Assembly: GCF_040681875.1 (NCBI RefSeq)
Contig: NZ_JBFAZP010000008.1
Coordinates: 310,001-374,000, forward strand
From: Longispora sp040681875
Lineage (GTDB): Bacteria > Actinomycetota > Actinomycetes > Mycobacteriales > Micromonosporaceae
Direction: 5' to 3'
Length of the DNA: 64,000 nucleotides
The first letter of the stretch is position 1. Each line of letters starts with the position of its first letter. The notes beneath the pieces were generated by a model that made no database searches, was not told where the DNA came from, and saw only the letters and a program-made list of their open reading frames with translations. The translations under genes were made by a program, and so were the position numbers. Below, piece after piece: positions 43,743-50,566 of this stretch.

Positions 43743-45016
43743 CAGAAGTACGTCCGGACCAGGTCGACGACGGTGTCCTCGGCGTCGAGCACCGGGATCA
43801 GCGTCCACTTGTCGAACATCGTGCACGGGTGCGACAGACCCAGGCGGACCACGTCGCCGACCGCGAGGGCCGCCCCGGCGGGCAGCCGGAGGAAGGAGTG
43901 CTGGTCGTTGAGCGCGGACACGTGCGCGCCGGGCAGGTCCAGCGGCACGGGCAGCCCCTCGTCGTACGGGAAGTCGCGCTTGCCGCCGTCGAGGAGCGCC
44001 AGCCCGGGCTCGGGCCGCGACACCACCCGGGCCCAGCCCCGGGCCGCCGGCCGGAACGCCGCGCCGCCGCGCCTCGTCAGCGGGGAGACGCCCTGGAGGA
44101 AGAGGTCGTCGTGCGTGATGTACGCCCCGGAGCGCAGCAGGACCGTCGCGCCCGTGGCGACCAGGGGGCCGAGGATGTCGCCGACCTGGTCGAAGTACGC
44201 GCTGCCGCCGGCGCTCACCAGGCCCGCGTCGATCGCGCCCGCGAACCGGCCGAGGCGCTTGAGGTAGGTGTCCACGGCGGCCAGGCCCTCGGGGGAGGTG
44301 TCGTGGGCGAGGGCGCCCTCGTACCCGGCGGCCCCGACCAGGCGGAGCGCCGGGCTCTGCCGGACGGCCCGCGCGACGGCCACCGCCTCGTCGTCGTCGC
44401 GGCACCCGGTCCGGCCGCCGGGGGCGCCGAGCTCGACGCACACGTCCACGGGCCGGCCGACGCCGCGCAGGGCCTCCGTCATCAGGTCCACGGTGCGGGT
44501 GGAGTCCACCCACGACACGAACTCGAACCCAGGGTCGGCGTCCAGCTGTGCCCCGAGCCAGCGCAGCGCCCCCGGGTCGACCAGGGCGTTGGCCAGCATG
44601 ATCCGCCGGACCCCGAACGCGCGGCCGACCCGGACCTGGGCCGCGTTGGCGAGCGTGATGCCCCACGCTCCGGCGTCGAGCTGCTTCCGCCACAGCGCCG
44701 GGGCCATCGTGGTCTTGCCGTGCGGGGCGTGCGCCAGGCCGGACCGGGCGCACCAGTCCGCCATGGTGGACACGTTGTGGTCGAGCGCGTCGGCGTCGAG
44801 GGTCAGCAGCGGGGTGCCCAGGTCGCCCCGGGCGGGCTTCGTCGCCAGGTACTCCCCGACGGTCGCGCCCCACGCGTCGGCGGGCACGGCCTTGAACCGC
44901 CAGTCGAGCCGCTCGTCGCGCAGCCTGTCCACCGCTGGGCCGTCGATCACCGCCACCACCTCCGTCTGCCCCGTGGCCACATACCCACCGCGTCGCGCTG
45001 CCATGCCCGGCCGCAT
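43742..45016 (-). CDS. Fold-type III PLP deaminase (D-serine dehydratase / D-glucosaminate deaminase-like)
   Basis: A 424-residue enzyme with an alanine-racemase-like barrel and C-terminal D-Ser-dehydratase domain. The PLP lysine is in GLAHAPHGKTTMAPALW; LTLDADALDHNVSTMADWC precedes it; the metal pair HxC typical of this family is in LGLSHPCTMFDKWTLIPVLD. Members include D-threonine aldolase, D-serine dehydratase and D-glucosaminate dehydratase. ATG 45016 has GAGGGG 4 bases upstream. First gene of the minus-strand unit; the promoter faces that of the kinase-IclR-RidA unit across 107 bp with an operator. With a sugar kinase opposite, deamination to 2-keto-3-deoxygluconate is proposed. Confidence 0.88.
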   Translation of the reverse strand: MRPGMAARRGGYVATGQTEVVAVIDGPAVDRLRDERLDWRFKAVPADAWGATVGEYLATKPARGDLGTPLLTLDADALDHNVSTMADWCARSGLAHAPHGKTTMAPALWRKQLDAGAWGITLANAAQVRVGRAFGVRRIMLANALVDPGALRWLGAQLDADPGFEFVSWVDSTRTVDLMTEALRGVGRPVDVCVELGAPGGRTGCRDDDEAVAVARAVRQSPALRLVGAAGYEGALAHDTSPEGLAAVDTYLKRLGRFAGAIDAGLVSAGGSAYFDQVGDILGPLVATGATVLLRSGAYITHDDLFLQGVSPLTRRGGAAFRPAARGWARVVSRPEPGLALLDGGKRDFPYDEGLPVPLDLPGAHVSALNDQHSFLRLPAGAALAVGDVVRLGLSHPCTMFDKWTLIPVLDAEDTVVDLVRTYF

Positions 45017-45037
45017 CGTACCCCTCTGAACTGCTTT

Positions 45038-45063
45038 GTTGCGCAGGATGCAACGTTCGTTGC
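45038..45063. promoter_or_regulatory. Alternating GTTGC/GCAAC half-sites, probable IclR operator
   Basis: GTTGC (45038) - 7 bases - GCAAC (45050) - 4 bases - GTTGC (45059): three half-sites forming two overlapping inverted repeats. They lie between the divergent units, 22 bp from the deaminase start and just upstream of a TAGAGT -10-like box (45073-45078) of the kinase gene. Confidence 0.65.
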
Positions 45064-45123
45064 GACCCGCGCTAGAGTCGTTGTAGCATCACCGTGACCA
45101 GGTGGGCAAGACAAAGGGGTCCG

Positions 45124-46122
45124 ATGACAAAGCTGGCCGTCTGCCTGGGCGAGTCGATGGCGGTCCTGGTTCCCGCCACCCCCGGCCCGCTCGACGAGGT
45201 CGACACCTTCCGGCGCGGCATCGGCGGCGCGGAGTCCAACGTCGCCCGGGGCCTCGCCGCGCTCGGCAACCGCACGGCCTGGCTCAGCCGGGTCGGCGAC
45301 GACGGCTTCGGCCGGCACCTGGTCGAGGCCCTGCGCGCCGACGGCGTGGACGTCACCGCCGTCGAGACCGACCCCGACCGCCCCACCGGCCTCTACGTCA
45401 AGGAGATCGGCGCCGGCCTCCCGCACGACCTGCCCGTGGGCAGCAGCCGGCTGCACTACTACCGGGCCGGTTCGGCCGCCTCGGCGATGGGCCCGGAGTT
45501 CGTCGAACGCCCGGCCGTGGCCGCACTGCTGGCCGAGGCGGACGTGCTGCACCTGTCGGGCATCACGGCGGCGCTCTCCGACAGCTGCCTGGCGTTGCTG
45601 CACCATCTCATGATCGGGCGTCGGGCCGGTCAGGTGGTGAGTTTTGACCTGAACTGGCGGCCGGCCCTCTGGCGGGACTACGACCCGGCCGTCCTGCGCC
45701 CCCTGCTCGACGCGGCCGACATCGTGCTCCTCGGCGCCGACGAGGCCCTGTCCGCGTTCGGGGTGAACACCCCCGACAAGCTGCGCGAACTCCTGCCCTC
45801 GCCCCGCGCCCTGGTCATCAAGGACGGGGCGCTGCGGGCCACCACGGTCGACCGCGACGGCGGCTGCGTGACCGAACCGGCCCTCGCGGTCCAGGTGGTG
45901 GAAGCCGTGGGTGCGGGCGACGCGTTCGCCGCGGGGTACCTGACGGGCGTGCTCCGGGGCCTCGACGAGCCGCGCCGGCTGCGGATGGGGCACCTGTCGG
46001 CCGCCGCGACCCTGGTGGTGACGGGGGACCACGGGGCGCCGCTGGGGCTCGACCACCTGCTCGACGCGAGCCCGGCGGAGTGGGCCGCCGCCCGGATCAC
46101 GGCCGCGACGGCCCCCGCATGA
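45124..46122 (+). CDS. PfkB-family sugar kinase, 2-keto-3-deoxygluconate kinase-like
   Basis: A 332-residue ribokinase-fold kinase. The N-terminal CLGESMAVLVPATPGPLDEVDTFRRGIGGAESNVARGLAALG resembles KDG kinases; LHYYRAGSAASAMGPEFVE is the typical KDG/fructokinase block; the anion hole and catalytic Asp are in VEAVGAGDAFAAGYLTG. Predicted reaction: ATP + 2-keto-3-deoxygluconate to 2-keto-3-deoxy-6-phosphogluconate. AAGGGG precedes the ATG. The ATGA overlap with the IclR regulator shows one operon. No KDPG aldolase gene is in the window. Confidence 0.87.
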   Translation: MTKLAVCLGESMAVLVPATPGPLDEVDTFRRGIGGAESNVARGLAALGNRTAWLSRVGDDGFGRHLVEALRADGVDVTAVETDPDRPTGLYVKEIGAGLPHDLPVGSSRLHYYRAGSAASAMGPEFVERPAVAALLAEADVLHLSGITAALSDSCLALLHHLMIGRRAGQVVSFDLNWRPALWRDYDPAVLRPLLDAADIVLLGADEALSAFGVNTPDKLRELLPSPRALVIKDGALRATTVDRDGGCVTEPALAVQVVEAVGAGDAFAAGYLTGVLRGLDEPRRLRMGHLSAAATLVVTGDHGAPLGLDHLLDASPAEWAAARITAATAPA

Positions 46123-46865
46123 GCCAGAGCCTCTCCCGCGCCCTCCGCCTCCTGGTCGAACTCGGCAGACAGCCCTGCTCCCTCGACGACGCCGCCCGCG
46201 TCCTCGACGTGCACAAGAGCACCGCCCTGCGCCTCCTGCGCACCCTGGAGGAGGACCGGTTCGTCTACCGCGACCCCTCCTTCCGGTACCACCTGGGCTC
46301 CCAGTTCTTCGCCCTCGCCACCACGGCCCTCGACCAGCGCCAGGTCCGCACCGCCGCCGGCCCGCACCTCACCGCGCTCGCCGCCGCCACCGGCCAGACC
46401 GTGCACCTCGCCGGCTACGAGGACGGCCACGTCGTCTACTGGGACAAACGCGACGCCGCCCACACCGTCCGGATGTACTCCCGGATCGGCCTCCCCGCCA
46501 GCCCGCACACCGCCGCCGTCGCGAAGGTGCTGCTCGCCGACCTGGACGAGCCGGAACGCCGCCGGATCGCGCGCGCCATCACCTACACCCCGCACACGCC
46601 CCGCACCCTGACCGGCCCCGCCGAGCTGTTGGCCGAGTTGACCGCCGTCGCCGACCGGGGCTACGCCGTCGACCACGGCGAACACGAGGCCTTCATGAAC
46701 TGCGTGGCCGCCCCCGTCCGGGGCCCCGACGGCAAGGTGACGGCCGCCGTCTCGATCTCCGTGCCGGACTTCGTCCTCGACTACGAGCGGGTCCTCGCAC
46801 TGGTACCGGAACTGCTCGGGGCCACCCGGGCGATATCGATCGACTGTGGATGGAGCGCGCCATGA
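46119..46865 (+). CDS. IclR-family transcriptional regulator
   Basis: A 248-residue regulator: winged helix SLSRALRLLVELGRQPCSLDDAARVLDVHKSTALRLLRTLEEDRFVYRD, then the effector domain (TAAGPHLTALAAATGQTVHLAGYEDGHVVYWDKRDA...PASPHTAAVAKVLLADLD...GYAVDHGEHEAFMNCVAAPVRG). It overlaps both neighbours by 4 bp. It likely binds the GTTGC/GCAAC site between the two divergent units and senses a pathway sugar acid such as 2-keto-3-deoxygluconate; the ligand is inference from context. Confidence 0.9.
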   Translation: MSQSLSRALRLLVELGRQPCSLDDAARVLDVHKSTALRLLRTLEEDRFVYRDPSFRYHLGSQFFALATTALDQRQVRTAAGPHLTALAAATGQTVHLAGYEDGHVVYWDKRDAAHTVRMYSRIGLPASPHTAAVAKVLLADLDEPERRRIARAITYTPHTPRTLTGPAELLAELTAVADRGYAVDHGEHEAFMNCVAAPVRGPDGKVTAAVSISVPDFVLDYERVLALVPELLGATRAISIDCGWSAP

Positions 46866-47263
46866 CCACCAAGACCGCCGTACTCACCGACGGGGCCCCC
46901 GCGCCCGCCTGGGTGTTCTCCCAGGGCATCCGCAAGGGCCCGATCCTGCAGGTCTCCGGCCAGGGCCCCCAGGACCCGGCCACGAGCGAGTACCTGCACC
47001 CCGGCGACGTGAAGGCCCAGACCCTGCGCACCCTGGAGAACGTCCGGGCCGTGGTCGAGGCCGGCGGCGCGACCATGGAGGACGTCGTGTCGCTCCGGGT
47101 CTACCTCACCACCCGGTCGGACTTCGCCGCCATGAACGAGGTCTACGGCGCGTTCATCAAGGAGCACGTGCCCAGCGGGGTGCTGCCGTGCCGCACGACG
47201 ATCTTCGTGGAGTTGCCGCACGAGGCGATGCTCGTGGAGATCGACGCGATGGCGGTGCTCTAG
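46862..47263 (+). CDS. RidA-family enamine/imine deaminase
   Basis: A 133-residue RidA (YjgF/UK114) protein: FSQGIRKGPILQVSGQGPQDPATSEYLHPGDVKAQTLRTLENVRAVVEAGG and the catalytic Arg segment LPCRTTIFVELPHEAMLVEIDAMAVL. RidA hydrolyses reactive enamine/imine intermediates released by PLP dehydratases, so its place in this gene set supports a PLP deaminase at the centre of the pathway. ATGA overlap with the IclR gene. The last gene of its unit; about 200 bp without a gene follow. Confidence 0.94.
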   Translation: MTTKTAVLTDGAPAPAWVFSQGIRKGPILQVSGQGPQDPATSEYLHPGDVKAQTLRTLENVRAVVEAGGATMEDVVSLRVYLTTRSDFAAMNEVYGAFIKEHVPSGVLPCRTTIFVELPHEAMLVEIDAMAVL

Positions 47264-47472
47264 ATCAAGATCATGTGATGGTTACGCCGCGTTTCCGGGC
47301 GGGCGCGCATCGGCACTTCTGACGGCGCGGCCCCCCGGGGGTGCGGGGCGGGTGGTGGTCCGTCGGGGTGTGCGGTTCCCGGGGGTGGGTCGCCGCGCGC
47401 CAGCCCGTGAGGGTGGGCTGTTCCCTGGGGGAGGGCCGCCGCTGCCCGTTGTGTGGGTGCCTTCGTCGGGGG

Positions 47473-48297
47473 TTACAGGTCCGCCACGAACCGGGCCACC
47501 TGTGCCGCGAGCGGGTCCGCCGCCCGTACCCAGGTGAAGTGGTCCACCCGCTCGGGGGCCCGGTAGTGCGTGCGGGTCACCTGGGCCCCGGACAGCTTCC
47601 CGACCAGGTGCTCCAGCGTCGACGAGGGCGTGAAGTGGTCCCCGGCGACGCTCACCGCGAGCACCGGCAGGTCCACGGTCCCCAGCGCCTTCTCGGCGTC
47701 CACCCCGCCCAGGGCCGGGAACCGCCCGTGCCGCGACGTGTACGCCCAGTCCCGGATCACGCCCCGGGACTGCCGGCCGGCGAAGCCCCAACCGGGCCAG
47801 TACCCGATCAGGCTGGCCCCCGCGTAGATGGTGTGGCTGAACGCGAGGACGCCGAGCCGGCGCTGCTTGTAGACCCGGTAGTACGGCAGGCCCGTGGCGA
47901 GCAGCAGCAGGCCGTCCACCCCGGCGGTACCGACCCGGGACAGGTGCAGGGACGCGAGCTGCCCGCCGAGGGAGTGCCCGGCGAGGAGCACCTTGCGACC
48001 GGCCGTGCGGTCGGCGATCGCGTCGAACACGGTCTGCACGTCCCCGACCAGCTCGGCGAGGCCGTGCCGGCTGGCCCGCACCGGGCGCGGCCGGCTGCTG
48101 CCCGTGCCGCGCAGGTCCGGGATGATCACGGTCAGGCCGTGCCGGGCGAGGGCGGCGGCCCACGGGCGGTAGTAGCCGGCGGGCACGCCCATCGCGGGCA
48201 GGAACACGACGACGGGGGAGTCGGGCGCGGCGTCGGGGTAGACGTGCACCCCGAGGCGCTGCCCGTCATGGTCGAGATGGATCTGCTCGAACGTCAC
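47473..48297 (-). CDS. Alpha/beta hydrolase
   Basis: A 274-residue serine hydrolase. VVFLPAMGVPAGYYRPWAAALARHGLTVIIPDLRGTGSS, nucleophile elbow LLAGHSLGGQLASLH, acid and His near VSVAGDHFTPSS and RVDHFTWV. The family often appears with lipid or ester metabolism. The start is GTG 48297: a TAGGAT -10 box ends 6 nt upstream, giving a leaderless transcript, and a perfect 16-bp palindrome overlaps the -10. The same palindrome type is found upstream of fadD (63869), which suggests a common lipid-related repressor. Substrate unknown. Confidence 0.87.
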   Translation of the reverse strand: MTFEQIHLDHDGQRLGVHVYPDAAPDSPVVVFLPAMGVPAGYYRPWAAALARHGLTVIIPDLRGTGSSRPRPVRASRHGLAELVGDVQTVFDAIADRTAGRKVLLAGHSLGGQLASLHLSRVGTAGVDGLLLLATGLPYYRVYKQRRLGVLAFSHTIYAGASLIGYWPGWGFAGRQSRGVIRDWAYTSRHGRFPALGGVDAEKALGTVDLPVLAVSVAGDHFTPSSTLEHLVGKLSGAQVTRTHYRAPERVDHFTWVRAADPLAAQVARFVADL

Positions 48298-48303
48298 CCG
48301 GCT

Positions 48304-48321
48304 ATCCTACTCGCGAGTAGG
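48304..48321 (-). promoter_or_regulatory. Palindromic operator overlapping the hydrolase -10 box
   Basis: CCTACTCGCGAGTAGG (48306-48321) is a perfect 16-bp palindrome. On the minus strand its end forms TAGGAT (48309-48304), 6 nt before GTG 48297. A TetR-type repressor binding here would block the promoter. Confidence 0.68.
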
Positions 48322-48898
48322 TAACGGTGCGAGGACCATTGTCAGCCCCCGTACCCCGTGCCATGTCGGCGCGCCACCAGAACCCCGTTCCCGAAAGCCC
48401 CGATCCAAGAAAGCGCCCCTAGGCGCAAGGCACCCCTGACGGGCTGGCGAGTGCCGGCGAGCCCCCGGGAACCGCAGCCCAGAACAGCCCGGTCACCTAC
48501 CAGCCCACCCAGGGAAAGGCACCCCCTGCCGGGCTGGCGCCCACCCCGCGCCCTCGACGGCCACGAACAGCCCGCTGCAAGGCAGCCCACCCCGGGGGCC
48601 GAGCCTCCTACCGGGCTGGCGCATGCCGGCGAGCCTCCGTGAACCACAGCCCGGAACAGGCCGGTCACCTACCAGCCCACCCAGGGAAAGGAACCCCCTG
48701 CCGGGCTGGCGCACACCCCGCACCCTAGGCGGCCACAGCCCCGAACAGCCCGGTGCGTGACCGCCCACCCCAGGAGAACGCACCCCCTGACGGGCTGGCG
48801 CATGCCGGCCACACCCCAGGGCCGCGAGCTCCGAAGTGCCGATGCGCGCCGGCCCAGAGACGCGGCGTAACCCTCGAATGCTGTTGATCTGGGGTTTT
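48310..48898. other. 589-bp gene-free region dominated by tandem repeats
   Basis: Apart from the hydrolase operator at its left end, the region contains five 82-90-bp repeats (separate entry). Open frames on the minus strand run through it, but the repeat lengths are not multiples of three, so the repeats fall in different frames. I see no convincing gene. Confidence 0.6.
48441..48830. repeat. Tandem repeat array with 172-bp dimeric higher-order unit
   Basis: GGGCTGGCG recurs at 48441, 48531, 48613, 48703 and 48792 (steps 90, 82, 90, 89). Copies 1-2 match copies 3-4 as a dimer: a 29-bp block starting GGTCACCTACCAGCCC is identical at 48491 and 48663, 172 bp apart. Each unit also contains CAGCCCGG, which can pair with its CCGGGCTG. 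Confidence 0.8.
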
Positions 48899-49177
48899 CT
48901 ACTCCAGGCCGATGGAGAAGGTCTCCTCGAGGTCGTGCTTCGAGTACGCGCGGAACGCGATGTGCGTCTCCGTCTTGATCACGCCGGGCACCTTCGAGAT
49001 GCTGCCGGCGATGACCTCGGCGATCTGCTCGAACTCGCGGACCCGGACCATGGCGATCAGGTCCACGTGGCCGGCGACGGAATAGACCTCGCTGACGCCG
49101 GGGAGGTTGGCGCACGTGTCGGCCACCTCCGGGATCGAGTCGGCGGCGCAGTCGATGAGGACGATGGCGGTGATCAC
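48899..49177 (-). CDS. Stand-alone Lrp/AsnC effector-binding domain protein
   Basis: A 92-residue RAM domain without DNA-binding part: MITAIVLIDCAADSIPEVADTCANLPGVSEVYSVAGHVDLIAMVRVREFEQIAEVIAGSISKVPGVIKTETHIAFRAYSKHDLEETFSIGLE. Such single-domain proteins bind amino acids and form ring oligomers; some join full-length Lrp proteins. GTG 49177 is preceded by GGGAG 7 bases upstream. The target is unknown. Conserved as a lone gene in many actinobacteria. Confidence 0.9.
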   Translation of the reverse strand: MITAIVLIDCAADSIPEVADTCANLPGVSEVYSVAGHVDLIAMVRVREFEQIAEVIAGSISKVPGVIKTETHIAFRAYSKHDLEETFSIGLE

Positions 49178-49344
49178 CGTGAACTCCCGGGGTCGGTAGG
49201 TGCGTTCATGCTAACCGGGGCCGCCGGCGGGCGGGCGACCAGCCGCCGGAGTGGGCGGTCAGATGCCCGGATACGCGGTCGTCCGGCCAGGACGCGGCAC
49301 GTGGTCGGCCCCGGCGCCGCGCGTGCCACCCGTGCCCAGGCCCA

Positions 49345-49394
49345 CCCGTGCCCGCTGGGCTCCGGCCTGCCCGTGCCCGCCGAGCCCCGGCCTA
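49345..49394. repeat. 25-bp tandem duplication
   Basis: The 25-bp unit beginning CCCGTGCCCGC occurs at 49345 and 49370, with four differences; a partial third copy precedes it at about 49329. It lies in the 240-bp gap between the Lrp-like gene and the nucleotidyltransferase stop, which otherwise holds nothing recognisable. Confidence 0.6.
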
Positions 49395-49417
49395 CGCGCC
49401 GCCCGGCGCGCCCCGAC

Positions 49418-50035
49418 CTACCCGCGCCCGGCGGCCAGCGCGTTCGCCCGGGTGTAGTCGGCCGGTGTGCCGCAGTCGACGTAGGTGCCGCCGAACTCCC
49501 GGACCTCCAGCAGCCCGGCCCGCTCGGCCGGCCGCCACGCCGTGAGCACCAGGTGCGACAGCACCGGCTCCAGGTCGGCGACGACCCGCCACGGCAGCAG
49601 CGAAGCCCCGGCGAACACGTGTGCCCCGAACGCGAACGGCTCGTCCCCGGCCGGCACGCCCAGCATCCGCACCTTGTCGCCGTCCCACCCGTCGAGGAGC
49701 ACGGACAGGTCCCCGCCGTGCAGGTACGCGTCCCCGTTGAGCACCAGCACCGCCCGGCCGGCGATCCAGCCCCGCAGGTTGCCGACGGACCCCGAGCTGC
49801 CGAGGAGTTCCTTCTCGACCTCGACGTGCGCCCGGTTGCCGACGTGCGCGACGATCTGGTCGGACAGGTGGAACGCGTTCACGGCGGTGTCCAGGCCGTC
49901 GACCAGCGCGAACGCCCGGTCCAGCAGCGGGGCGCCGCCGACGGGGAGCAGCGGTTTGGGCGTGGTCAGGGTGAGCGGGCGCATCCGGGTGCCCTCGCCG
50001 GCCGCGAGGATCAGGGCGCAGATCCCGGCGTTCAC
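49418..50035 (-). CDS. Sugar-phosphate nucleotidyltransferase-like protein
   Basis: A 205-residue protein of the NTP_transferase family: CALILAAGEGTRMRPLTLTTPKPLLPVGGAPLLDRAF is the nucleotide-binding signature, with LVLNGDAYL as metal-binding motif. It resembles mannose-1-phosphate guanylyltransferases but is short (usual 230-360) and lacks a left-handed helix domain, so it is only the catalytic part. GTG 50035 overlaps the NUDIX stop by 4 bp. Product unknown; nucleotide-sugar synthesis is likely. Confidence 0.85.
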   Translation of the reverse strand: MNAGICALILAAGEGTRMRPLTLTTPKPLLPVGGAPLLDRAFALVDGLDTAVNAFHLSDQIVAHVGNRAHVEVEKELLGSSGSVGNLRGWIAGRAVLVLNGDAYLHGGDLSVLLDGWDGDKVRMLGVPAGDEPFAFGAHVFAGASLLPWRVVADLEPVLSHLVLTAWRPAERAGLLEVREFGGTYVDCGTPADYTRANALAAGRG

Positions 50036-50532
50036 GGCGCGTCCGCCCGATCGCCCGCCTGCGGGCCGTACCCGTACCGCCCGATCAGCCCGGCCGTCGC
50101 CCTCGTGAGCTTCGGCATCGCGTCCACGTCGAACCACCGCGCCTCGATCACCTCCGCCGGGTCGATCTCCAGCGGCACGTCCGTGGCGACCCGGGTGGTG
50201 AAAACCATGTCGACCCAGCCGCCGAGGTAGTGCACGACCGCGTTCGGGTTCATCGGGGTCAGCTGCTCGGGCTGGACCGGCAGCCCGGTCTCCTCGCGCA
50301 CCTCGCGGGCCGCGCCGACGACCGGCTTCTCCCGGCGGTTGAGCAGGCCGGCCGGCAGCGACCAGGCCCGGCCGGGTGGCTGGCGGAGCAGCAGGATCTG
50401 GCGTTCGTCGGGGCTGAGCACGAGCGTCACGGCGCCGATGATGTACGTCGGGGACAGCACCCGCACGAGGCGGTGCCGGACTTTCATGGGGAGCCGGTAG
50501 AACGTCCGGTAGGCGAGCTGTCGGACACTCAC
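50032..50532 (-). CDS. NUDIX hydrolase
   Basis: A 166-residue pyrophosphohydrolase with a complete NUDIX box GLLNRREKPVVGAAREVREETGL. The N-terminal 30 residues are basic and helical (RQLAYRTFYRLPMKVRHRLVRVL) and may lie at the membrane. It hydrolyses a nucleoside diphosphate linked to another group; the coupled nucleotidyltransferase suggests a nucleotide sugar or its precursor. Start GTG 50532. Confidence 0.92.
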   Translation of the reverse strand: MSVRQLAYRTFYRLPMKVRHRLVRVLSPTYIIGAVTLVLSPDERQILLLRQPPGRAWSLPAGLLNRREKPVVGAAREVREETGLPVQPEQLTPMNPNAVVHYLGGWVDMVFTTRVATDVPLEIDPAEVIEARWFDVDAMPKLTRATAGLIGRYGYGPQAGDRADAP

Positions 50533-50566
50533 GCGCCCGCCCGGGTGCCGGCCTGGAGGGTGTCGG

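Noticed and set aside
47264..47472. Possible tRNA or small RNA in the GC-rich gap after ridA
   Set aside because: No T-loop consensus, CCA or cloverleaf arrangement found; nothing supportable.
48342..48783. Minus-strand open frames with repeated peptide blocks in the tandem repeat region
   Set aside because: Repeat lengths are not multiples of three, so the peptide repeats come from different frames; typical GC-rich shadow frames.
49178..49417. Short frames in the Lrp/nucleotidyltransferase spacer
   Set aside because: Low-complexity Arg/Pro/Ala composition explained by the 25-bp repeats; no start signals.
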